NCBI GenBank assembly: GCA_902478985.1
Contig: CABSNH010000031.1
Location: 1 to 14,136 of the forward strand
Reading direction: 5' to 3'
DNA: 14,136 bases
Source of the DNA: an uncultured Collinsella sp.
GTDB taxonomy: Bacteria > Actinomycetota > Coriobacteriia > Coriobacteriales > Coriobacteriaceae
Position numbers and translations under genes: made by a program. Positions 8,009 to 14,136 of the stretch are shown in pieces; within the stretch, counting starts at the first letter, position 1; each line of letters starts with the position of its first letter. A model generated the notes under the pieces. It did no database searches. It saw nothing but the letters and a program-made list of their open reading frames with translations, and had not been told where the DNA came from.

Positions 8009-8022
8009 CGCACAGATGTTCG
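8009..8022. promoter_or_regulatory. Candidate LexA (SOS) box upstream of uvrA
   Basis: Read on the minus strand this is CGAACATCTGTGCG. It matches the Gram-positive/actinobacterial LexA consensus CGAACRNRYGTTYG at 12 of 14 positions and is palindromic apart from two positions. It lies 61 bp upstream of the uvrA start codon, in the 193-bp divergent region. uvrA is a classical SOS gene, which raises the prior. I could not identify a confident -35/-10 pair for uvrA around it. Confidence 0.5.
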
Positions 8023-8091
8023 TAATACAAGATTCGCAGACCTTTTGCTTTGCGTGTCGGGTGCTTTGTTTCTCGAAATGCCGTGGAAAGG

Positions 8092-8105
8092 TTAGAGTAA
8101 TCTAA
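8092..8105. promoter_or_regulatory. Short inverted repeat TTAGA-N4-TCTAA
   Basis: A 5-bp inverted repeat with a 4-nt centre lies about 35 bp upstream of the LTA-synthase start, where a promoter would be expected. The TTAG...CTAA pattern is loosely reminiscent of DtxR/IdeR-type metalloregulator sites, but it is short. It may simply overlap an AT-rich -10 region, such as TAGAGT at 8093-8098. Confidence 0.25.
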
Positions 8106-8140
8106 AACTGAACTTAATTTGCTGTAACAGAGGAACGTCC

Positions 8141-10294
8141 ATGACCGAAGATATCCCCCTTGAAATCACTTCGAGTGGCATGGCCAATCTGCCCATATTC
8201 ATCGCCGTCCTTATCGTGGCCGCCGTCGTCGTGCGCGTGTATTTTTCAATCAAACACAACGAAAAACCGCCCATTGCCCGCGTCTTTTGGTGCGCGATGC
8301 TCCTCATCCCGCTCGGCATGGTAGCTGCATGGATTACGAATCAATTGCTCGTAAATGAGGACTGTTCCCTATGGGTCCTTTCTTATTCGGCGCTCGGTGC
8401 TGCCGCCGTCATACTTCTTGTCGAGCCCTTGGTTTCGGGACTTATCGACCAAACCGATCTTGCGACGGGAACGGTTGCCTGTATTTGCCGCGACATCCTT
8501 GTCGTCGCCGCTGTTTCAGCGCTCTCGTTCGTTTCACTCGAAATTGCCTGCAACGAAACGTTCTATCGCATTCCCGCCAACTCATTCGGGTTTTCCGTTG
8601 GGCTGCTCGCGACGGTTCTGCTCTCCCTTTATTTGCTGGGACAGCGTCATGGAGGCGTCATGGCCCTCGTGCCCGTCGTCTGTTGCACCCTTGGCATTGC
8701 CGAGCACTTCGTCATAACGTTTAAAGGCGAGGCCATCCTGCCGAGCGACATTTTGGCATTGGGCACCGCAATGGAAGTAAGTGAGGGATATGAGTTCACC
8801 TTCACTGCAGGAATCGTAACCTCACTCGCCCTGCTGGAGATTTCCCTGGGGCTTCTTTCGCTTATCCGACCGCGAAAGCTCCGTACGCCCGCCCATGTCT
8901 TCCCCGCAATCGCCGCTAACCTCTGCGCTTTTCTGCTAGTGACCGTTGTGGGGCTCTTGGGCTTTTCCAACATCGACTTGGAGCAGTCGCTGGATTTTGG
9001 ATTTGACCGTTGGCAGCCCATCACCACGTATGCGTCTCAGGGTTTTATCACTTCGTTCACCGAAATGGTCAACGAGTTGCCCATTGAAAAGCCCGAAGAC
9101 TATACGCCCGATGAGGCGCAGAGCATCGAGCAGGAGCTCGCCGCCGCCTACGACAGCACGTATGGCTCGAGCGAGCAGCGCGCGGCGGCCGTTGCCCAGT
9201 TCAATGAAATCAAGCCGACGATTGTTGCCGTCATGAACGAGAGTTTTAGCGACCTTTCGTGCTTCGAGCAGCTCCAGGCGGCCGGGTACACCGGTCCCGC
9301 ATTCTACAACTCGCTTCCCGACACACTTGTTCGCGGCACCATGCTCGCTTCGGTCACCGGTGGCGGAACGGCGAACTCCGAATTCGAATTTTTGACCGGA
9401 GCGACAACGGCCTTTGTCGGATTAGGCAAAATCCCCTATCAGCTGTATCAGATGAATGGCGTCAACAGCCTGGCAAAGGACCTTAAAGAGCTTGGGTATA
9501 CCACTACCGCTATGCACCCGCAAAACCCCGTCAACTACCATCGAGATAAAATCTATCAGCAGCTGGGTTTTGGAGACTTTCTTTCAATCGGCGATTTCGA
9601 AGGTGCGCCCTATTACCATGCCGGCGTATGCGACTACGCCACCTACGACAAGATACTCGACCTGCTCAGAACCGACGAAGCCCCGCAGTTCATCTTTGAC
9701 GTCACGATGCAAAATCACGGCGGCTACGACTATGGCACCGTTCCCGCCGAAGAGCTGACAAACTATTGGGTCGAGGGAGCCAGCGAGGGCGCCAATAGCG
9801 CACTCAATACCTATCTCACCTGCATCAATGCATCCGACCGGGACCTCGAGTACTTTATCAACGAGCTCCGCAATATCGGCAGACCGGTTGTTCTTGTCTT
9901 TTTTGGCGACCATCAGCCGAGCGCCGCAACGACTCTCAACGACGAGCTGTACCCTCAGGAAGATACGGCAAGCCACGCTTTCCGTATCTATCAGTCGACC
10001 TATTTCGTCTGGGCTAACTATGAAATCGCCGGCAATACCGAGCTCAACGTCTACGACACCGTCGGGGCAAACGAGATTGCAGCTATTACCCTTAATAAGA
10101 TCGGCGCCCCGCTCACTGACTATCAAAAGGCCCTGCTTGCAACAAGGTCAGATGTGCCCACCATCAACGTCGCCGGCTATCTTGGTGCCGACGGGCTGCG
10201 CTACGACTTGGAATCTGAAGACAGCCCATACGCCTCGACGATCGACAAGCTGCAGCGCATGCAATACCTCGAGTTCGCCAGCAAAGTTCAGTAA
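8141..10294 (+). CDS. LTA synthase family / sulfatase-fold phosphoglycerol transferase, membrane protein
   Basis: This enzyme probably transfers phosphoglycerol-type groups from phosphatidylglycerol to a cell-envelope polymer or glycolipid on the outer face of the membrane. Residues 17-275 contain about eight hydrophobic segments (near 17-36, 48-67, 77-100, 112-135, 149-167, 171-194, 222-242, 253-275). A soluble domain of the alkaline-phosphatase/sulfatase fold follows (about 300-717). Key LtaS-type residues are recognisable: metal ligand E367 in VMNES, nucleophile T410 in GGGTANSEFEF, H459 in AMHPQ, H526 in QNHGGYD, and D590/H591 in FFGDHQPS. The 717-residue length and eight segments exceed classical five-TM LtaS proteins. 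The substrate could therefore be a teichoic acid, a lipoglycan or an osmoregulated-glucan-like acceptor, and this is not decided. The ATG at 8141 has AGAGGA 7-8 nt upstream. I see no clear terminator before mrp. Confidence 0.85.
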   Translation: MTEDIPLEITSSGMANLPIFIAVLIVAAVVVRVYFSIKHNEKPPIARVFWCAMLLIPLGMVAAWITNQLLVNEDCSLWVLSYSALGAAAVILLVEPLVSGLIDQTDLATGTVACICRDILVVAAVSALSFVSLEIACNETFYRIPANSFGFSVGLLATVLLSLYLLGQRHGGVMALVPVVCCTLGIAEHFVITFKGEAILPSDILALGTAMEVSEGYEFTFTAGIVTSLALLEISLGLLSLIRPRKLRTPAHVFPAIAANLCAFLLVTVVGLLGFSNIDLEQSLDFGFDRWQPITTYASQGFITSFTEMVNELPIEKPEDYTPDEAQSIEQELAAAYDSTYGSSEQRAAAVAQFNEIKPTIVAVMNESFSDLSCFEQLQAAGYTGPAFYNSLPDTLVRGTMLASVTGGGTANSEFEFLTGATTAFVGLGKIPYQLYQMNGVNSLAKDLKELGYTTTAMHPQNPVNYHRDKIYQQLGFGDFLSIGDFEGAPYYHAGVCDYATYDKILDLLRTDEAPQFIFDVTMQNHGGYDYGTVPAEELTNYWVEGASEGANSALNTYLTCINASDRDLEYFINELRNIGRPVVLVFFGDHQPSAATTLNDELYPQEDTASHAFRIYQSTYFVWANYEIAGNTELNVYDTVGANEIAAITLNKIGAPLTDYQKALLATRSDVPTINVAGYLGADGLRYDLESEDSPYASTIDKLQRMQYLEFASKVQ

Positions 10295-10354
10295 GCCCGC
10301 CCATTCGCTTGGACCCATCGTATTGCAAGCACGCTCGGCCCAAATGCATCGCAA

Positions 10355-10384
10355 ATGACTCCCGCTCGCAAACGAGGGTACAAT
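10355..10384 (+). promoter_or_regulatory. Probable promoter of mrp
   Basis: A -10 hexamer TACAAT (10379-10384) lies 18 nt downstream of ATGACT (10355-10360), a 4/6 match to TTGACA. The spacer contains a small CTCG-CAAA-CGAG inverted repeat (10365-10376). Predicted transcription would start near 10391, giving a leader of about 50 nt. Confidence 0.5.
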
Positions 10385-10403
10385 GACGCTCGTGTCACAT
10401 CGC

Positions 10404-10417
10404 GGGGCCCCGGCCCC
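10404..10417 (+). other. GC hairpin in mrp leader
   Basis: GGGGC (10404-10408) pairs with GCCCC (10413-10417) around a 4-nt loop, in the presumed 5' leader and 10 nt before the Shine-Dalgarno AAAGGAG. No T-run follows, so it is not a terminator. It could stabilise the mRNA or affect translation. Confidence 0.35.
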
Positions 10418-10439
10418 AACATATACAAAGGAGTCATAC

Positions 10440-11270
10440 ATGGGTTGCGAGCACGCACAAGCAGCCGGCGGACAATCAACGCCGTCGCAATTTGAAGAGA
10501 ATACGCTGTCGGAGGTCAAGCGCGTTATCGCTGTGCTTTCCGGCAAGGGAGGCGTCGGCAAGTCGTTTGTGACGGGCGCCATCGCAACCGAGCTCGCCCG
10601 CCGCGGCAACAAGGTTGGCATTCTCGACGCCGACATCACCGGCCCCTCCATCCCCAAAATGTTCGGCATGAGCGGACGCCATGTCCATGCCCTCGGCAAC
10701 CTCATGCTGCCCGAGATCTCCGAGCACGGCGTCAAGGTCATGAGCTCCAACCTGCTGCTTCAAAACGAGACCGACCCCGTCCTCTGGCGTGGTCCGGTCA
10801 TCGCCGGCGCCATCAGGCAATTCTGGAGCGAAACCTCTTGGGGCCCCATCGACTATCTGCTGGTCGATATGCCTCCGGGAACGGGGGATGTCGCACTCAC
10901 CGTCTTCCAGTCACTGCCCGTCGATGGCATCGTCATCGTCACGAGCCCGCAAGACTTAGTCTCGATGATTGTCGCCAAGGCGGTCAACATGGCCGAGAAG
11001 ATGAACGTTCCGATTCTGGGCATTGTCGAGAACATGAGCTATATCGAATGCCCCGACTGCGGCAAGAAGATCGAGGTCTTCGGCAAGAGCAAGCTTCCCG
11101 AGGTCGCCGAGACCTATCATCTCGACATCCTTGGTCAGCTGCCCATCGATCCCGCGCTCGCCGAAGCCTGCGACAAGGGAGAAGTCGAAACCGCGCTGCC
11201 CGCCGGCATGCTGCCCCAAGCCGTCTCCGCCGTTGAGGCCATCGCCCCGCACAAGACAGACGAGGCCTAA
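10440..11270 (+). CDS. mrp: Mrp/NBP35-type P-loop ATPase, Fe-S cluster carrier
   Basis: This is a cytosolic ApbC/Mrp-family protein, thought to bind and transfer Fe-S clusters to apo-enzymes. The product is 276 residues. It has a deviant Walker A GKGGVGKS (35-42), switch I DADITGPSIP (63-72), switch II VDMPPGTGD (142-150) and the C-terminal cluster-binding pair CPDC (204-207), which bridges the dimer in characterised relatives. The ATG at 10440 is preceded by AAAGGAG with 6-nt spacing. An in-frame ATG at 10383 overlaps the -10 element and is rejected. The N-terminus (MGCEH) keeps one Cys and one His, less than the multi-cysteine N-termini of some anaerobe homologues, so only the CxxC site looks intact. 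It is abutted by an HI0933-type flavoprotein gene. A redox or Fe-S role for the pair is inference. Confidence 0.93.
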   Translation: MGCEHAQAAGGQSTPSQFEENTLSEVKRVIAVLSGKGGVGKSFVTGAIATELARRGNKVGILDADITGPSIPKMFGMSGRHVHALGNLMLPEISEHGVKVMSSNLLLQNETDPVLWRGPVIAGAIRQFWSETSWGPIDYLLVDMPPGTGDVALTVFQSLPVDGIVIVTSPQDLVSMIVAKAVNMAEKMNVPILGIVENMSYIECPDCGKKIEVFGKSKLPEVAETYHLDILGQLPIDPALAEACDKGEVETALPAGMLPQAVSAVEAIAPHKTDEA

Positions 11271-12542
11271 GTGAACGCAAGCGCCTTCTATGACGTCTTG
11301 GTGATCGGCGGCGGGGCCTCGGGCCTCGCCGCCGCCATTACGGCGGCGCGTGTCGACAAAAGCGTCTGCGTCGTCGAGCGCGACGTCGCCTGCGGTCTCA
11401 AGCTGCTCGCAACCGGAAACGGCCGCTGCAACCTCTCAAACGAATCCATCGACATTCGGCGATATAACCGCCCCGCCTTTGTCGAATCCATCATGGGCCC
11501 CCAGCCCGAGCAAGATCTCGAGAGTTTTTTCTCCTCGCTGGGCATCATGACGATCCGTGAGGAAGGCCGCCTATACCCGCGCTCCCTTCGCGCCGAGTCG
11601 GTTCGCGATGCACTCCTCAATGCATGCGAGCGTTTGGGCATCACCCTACTCTGCGGGACTAACGTCATTGCGGCTCATAAGACTTCCGAAGGCTGGACGC
11701 TTCAGATCGACCGTCCCGCTCATGTACTCAAACCCAAAAAGCACGGCGACCGAAAGACGGAGCTCCGTTCGCTTCGAAAGGCGTTAGCCGATACTCCTCG
11801 CACGAGCGATGCCCTGCAGGCAAGGGCCGTGGTTATCGCTACGGGCGGCAACCCCACCGGCATCGCCGAGGTGTTTAGCCTTCCCTTGACGCCCCTGCGC
11901 CCCGTCCTGTGCCCCGTATCGGCATCAGTCGTCGGCGACCGGACGGCACTCGGAACTCTGGATGGTCTGCGCGTCCGAGCCCGCTTAACGCTCTCGCGCA
12001 GCCACGAAGAGCTCTGGCGAGAAGATGGCGAAGTGCTGTTCCGTGCCTTCGGCATCTCAGGCGTCGCCGCCTTCAATCTCTCTCGCCGTATCAACCAGGG
12101 CGACACTGTTCTGATCGACTTCTTTCCAGATTTCTCCAAAGATGAGCTGCTCGATACGCTCGAGCAGCGTGTCAACGTGCTCGGCGATTTTTCGCCCCGA
12201 AACTCCCACTGGCTTGACGGCATGCTCGCCCCGCAGCTCTCACACGTCGTCTGTACGGCATTCGAGCGGTGCCATCCCGGCTCGCGCGATGTCATCCACC
12301 TGGTCTCAATCCTCAAGCACTTTAAACTGTCCGTCGAAGGGACGGCAGAGGAGCGCTCAGCACAGGTCACGCGTGGCGGCATATCTATCGAGTGCGTCTC
12401 GACACCCAATCTTTACGTGAACAGCACCACAGGCGCCCCGCTTTACGTCTGCGGAGAAGCGCTCGACATCGACGCCGATTGCGGAGGCTTTAACCTTGCG
12501 TGGGCCTGGATCTCGGGTATTCGCGCTGCAAGCAGCCTGTAG
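11271..12542 (+). CDS. HI0933-family NAD(P)/FAD-dependent oxidoreductase
   Basis: This is a flavoprotein of the HI0933/AoA(So) (BaiN-like) family, and its physiological substrate is unknown. The 423-residue product has a Rossmann FAD site GGGASG (13-18) with E36 at the end of the second strand. It also has the family hallmark CGLKLLATGNGRCNLSN (41-57), an ATGGNP motif (190-195), and the C-terminal GEALDIDADCGGFNLAWAWISG region (395-416) that closes over FAD. The start is GTG at 11271, directly after the mrp TAA. GAGG lies 5 nt upstream within the end of mrp, so the two are co-transcribed and probably translationally coupled. A variable basic, low-conservation stretch lies at about 150-182. 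One family member, BaiN, has been implicated in bile-acid 7-dehydroxylation. That function should not be assigned here from family membership alone. Confidence 0.92.
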   Translation: MNASAFYDVLVIGGGASGLAAAITAARVDKSVCVVERDVACGLKLLATGNGRCNLSNESIDIRRYNRPAFVESIMGPQPEQDLESFFSSLGIMTIREEGRLYPRSLRAESVRDALLNACERLGITLLCGTNVIAAHKTSEGWTLQIDRPAHVLKPKKHGDRKTELRSLRKALADTPRTSDALQARAVVIATGGNPTGIAEVFSLPLTPLRPVLCPVSASVVGDRTALGTLDGLRVRARLTLSRSHEELWREDGEVLFRAFGISGVAAFNLSRRINQGDTVLIDFFPDFSKDELLDTLEQRVNVLGDFSPRNSHWLDGMLAPQLSHVVCTAFERCHPGSRDVIHLVSILKHFKLSVEGTAEERSAQVTRGGISIECVSTPNLYVNSTTGAPLYVCGEALDIDADCGGFNLAWAWISGIRAASSL

Positions 12543-12552
12543 CCGCGCAGTC

Positions 12553-12558
12553 TATAAT
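12553..12558 (+). promoter_or_regulatory. Consensus -10 (TATAAT) upstream of the COG2509 gene
   Basis: A perfect TATAAT begins 11 nt after the HI0933-like gene stop. No good -35 is seen at 16-18 nt (AAGCAG at best). If used, transcription would start near 12565, upstream of the terminator hairpin. The hairpin would then sit in the 5' leader of the next gene. Confidence 0.35.
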
Positions 12559-12572
12559 CAAAAACGCATTCG

Positions 12573-12604
12573 GGCCGTCTGGGATACCGGACGGCCTCTT
12601 TCTT
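12573..12604 (+). terminator. Intrinsic terminator, possibly a leader attenuator
   Basis: GGCCGTCTGG (12573-12582) pairs with CCGGACGGCC (12587-12596) in a 10-bp stem with one G-U pair and a GATA tetraloop. It is followed by the T-rich TCTTTCTT (12597-12604). This is a strong terminator for mrp and the HI0933-like gene. It lies only 6 nt before the AAGGAG of the next gene. Confidence 0.8.
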
Positions 12605-12622
12605 GCCTCTAAGGAGACCTCG

Positions 12623-14136
12623 ATGATCGAAATCACCCAAGTCAACGCGTCGCTCGATGAAGCCGGCGATGAGAATGCCTGTCTCATTGTTGGCAAGCGA
12701 GTCGCCAAGCGCGTCCTACGTTGCAAGGACTCCGAGATCAAGTCCATCGAGCTCCACCGAAAGTCAATCGACGCTCGCAAAAAACGAGACGTCCATTTTA
12801 TCCTGAGCTTTCGTGTTGAGCTGACTAGTCCCCACCTCGAGCGAGAAGCGCTCGACAGCGTTGCCGAGCGTGACCGCTCGCGTGTACGCGCGATAGAAGA
12901 CGATGAACCTTCATTCCCCTCCCCCGTCTCCGACGCACCTCAAGAACGCCCTGTCGTTGTCGGTGCCGGCTGCGCCGGCCTTTTCGCTGCGCTTACGCTC
13001 GCCGAAGCGGGTCTTAAGCCCTTGCTCATCGAGCGCGGCGACCCGGCATTTCGCCGCTCACATGCGATCGACCTCTTTCTAAAGGAGCGCATCCTCGACC
13101 CCGAGAGCAATATCCAGTTTGGTCTGGGCGGCGCGGGGACCTTCTCGGACGGCAAGCTCAATACGGGAACCAAAAATCCCGCCCATCGCCTTATCCTCGA
13201 GACCTTCGTCGAAGCGGGCGCTCCCCGCGATATTCTATGGGATGCAAAACCGCATATTGGCTCCGACATCCTCCCCGCCGTCGTTACCAGCATCTCCCAG
13301 CGCATTGAACAGCTCGGAGGAACCGTTCGCTATCGAACGAAACTCGTTGACATTCACACTGACACATCTGGCGCCATTGTCGGTATCGACATCCAGTCGT
13401 CCCACGACGCGACAAGCGAGTCAATCAACACAAAGCATCTCATCCTTGCTTGCGGTCATTCTGCCCGCGACGTATTCGAGGTTCTCAAAACCCATGATAT
13501 CGCCCTCGCACAAAAGACGTTTGCCATGGGCGTTCGCATCGAACACCCGCAGCGTGATATCGATCGGGCGCAATATGGCCCCGCAGCGGGTCATCCCGCG
13601 CTCGGAGCAGCCCCCTATAAGCTCGTTGCCCATCTTCCCAACGGCCGCAGCGTATTCTCATTCTGCATGTGTCCTGGCGGACAGGTTGTCGCAGCCTCTT
13701 CAGAGCCCGGCCATTTGTGCGTCAACGGCGCCAGTCTCAACGCCCGCGCCGGCCGCAACGCAAACGCCGCTCTCCTCGTTAACGTCACGCCCGACGATCT
13801 CCCCAGCGACGATCCTCTTGCAGGCGTAGAACTCCAGCGCATTTGCGAGCGGGCTGCCTATCGCCTTGGCGGCTCCAACTGGAACGCACCGGCACAGCTC
13901 GTCGGCGATTTCCTTGCAGAACGCGCCAGCACGACATGCGGCAAGGTAAAGCCCACCTATCCGCTCGGCGTGACTTGGACAGCAATCGATGAGTCATTGC
14001 CGCAACATATCATCGAGTCGCTTCGTCTGGGAATTCCCTTACTCGGCAAAAAACTGCGTGGCTACGACCATCCCGATGCCGTCCTCACCGGTGTTGAGAC
14101 ACGCTCGAGCTCTCCGGTCACCGTTACTCGAGACCG
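12623..14136 (+). CDS. COG2509-type FAD-dependent oxidoreductase (partial, runs off right edge)
   Basis: This is a cytosolic flavoprotein, predicted FAD-dependent dehydrogenase with unknown substrate. The window holds 504 codons plus two bases, and no stop is reached. Complete relatives are usually about 530-550 residues, so roughly the last 30-50 are missing, including the C-terminal FAD-closing segment. An N-terminal alpha/beta domain (about 1-100) with LRCKDSEIKSIELHRKSID precedes the Rossmann site GAGCAG (114-119). The family signature GLGGAGTFSDGKL is at 167-179 and CMCPGG at 348-353, followed by a VAASSEPG segment. The last visible part, ETRSSSPVTVTRD, is also typical. The ATG at 12623 has AAGGAG with 6-nt spacing. 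It is separated from the preceding flavoprotein gene by a terminator hairpin, so it may be regulated independently or by readthrough. Confidence 0.9.
   Translation, partial: MIEITQVNASLDEAGDENACLIVGKRVAKRVLRCKDSEIKSIELHRKSIDARKKRDVHFILSFRVELTSPHLEREALDSVAERDRSRVRAIEDDEPSFPSPVSDAPQERPVVVGAGCAGLFAALTLAEAGLKPLLIERGDPAFRRSHAIDLFLKERILDPESNIQFGLGGAGTFSDGKLNTGTKNPAHRLILETFVEAGAPRDILWDAKPHIGSDILPAVVTSISQRIEQLGGTVRYRTKLVDIHTDTSGAIVGIDIQSSHDATSESINTKHLILACGHSARDVFEVLKTHDIALAQKTFAMGVRIEHPQRDIDRAQYGPAAGHPALGAAPYKLVAHLPNGRSVFSFCMCPGGQVVAASSEPGHLCVNGASLNARAGRNANAALLVNVTPDDLPSDDPLAGVELQRICERAAYRLGGSNWNAPAQLVGDFLAERASTTCGKVKPTYPLGVTWTAIDESLPQHIIESLRLGIPLLGKKLRGYDHPDAVLTGVETRSSSPVTVTRD

Noticed and set aside
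7948..8013. A 22-codon N-terminal extension of UvrA starting at 8013
   Set aside because: The extra residues do not resemble the family. The start would lie inside the LexA-like box, and the ATG at 7947 has a good AAGGAG.
10312..10343. A terminator after the LTA-synthase gene (TTGGACC...GGCCCAA)
   Set aside because: The stem has a mismatch and a long loop, with no T-run after it.
10383..10439. An mrp start at the ATG at 10383
   Set aside because: It overlaps the TACAAT -10 element and lacks a ribosome binding site, whereas 10440 is preceded by AAAGGAG at ideal spacing.
11271..12542. Naming the HI0933-like gene baiN with a bile-acid role
   Set aside because: BaiN belongs to this broad family, but no other bai genes are nearby and family membership does not give the substrate.

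Overview
The window looks like chromosomal core sequence from a high-GC, anaerobic gut actinobacterium of the class Coriobacteriia, most likely Collinsella or a close relative. This is inferred from protein style (an actinobacterial-type MurJ, a YbaK/EbsC deacylase, Mrp-type ATPase, HI0933-like and COG2509-like flavoproteins), GC-rich codon use and strong AAGGAG-type ribosome binding sites. No search was run. I see no mobile element, tRNA, rRNA or CRISPR array.

Left part, minus strand: uvrA (5071-7947) ends at a hairpin terminator. It is followed by a tight three-gene unit, ybaK-murJ-uvrC (4935 down to 238). In this unit murJ starts 3 nt after ybaK, and the uvrC GTG directly abuts the murJ stop. 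uvrA and uvrC encode two of the three nucleotide-excision-repair proteins; uvrB is not here. A degenerate LexA-type box lies upstream of uvrA. Positions 1-237 hold the probable uvrC terminator and, at the edge, a near-perfect palindrome next to a consensus -35 element.

Right part, plus strand: after a 193-bp divergent intergenic region comes a polytopic LTA-synthase-family (extracellular sulfatase fold) membrane enzyme (8141-10294). Then comes a probable promoter and mrp (10440-11270), directly abutted by an HI0933-family flavoprotein (11271-12542). A terminator hairpin follows, then a COG2509-type FAD-dependent oxidoreductase that runs off the right edge (12623-14136). The last three suggest an Fe-S/flavin redox neighbourhood. 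The first links the region to cell-envelope polymer synthesis, as MurJ does on the other strand.

The most unusual feature is the roughly 230-residue acidic, disordered cytoplasmic extension of MurJ. It carries three copies of a P(G/D)ETAV(Y/F)LxAA motif. The T-x-V-F core matches the phosphorylated FHA-docking motif of mycobacterial GarA and corynebacterial OdhI (ETTSVF). It may be a Ser/Thr-kinase-controlled docking tail on the lipid II flippase. This would be a counterpart of, but structurally different from, the C-terminal pseudokinase/FhaA system on mycobacterial MviN.
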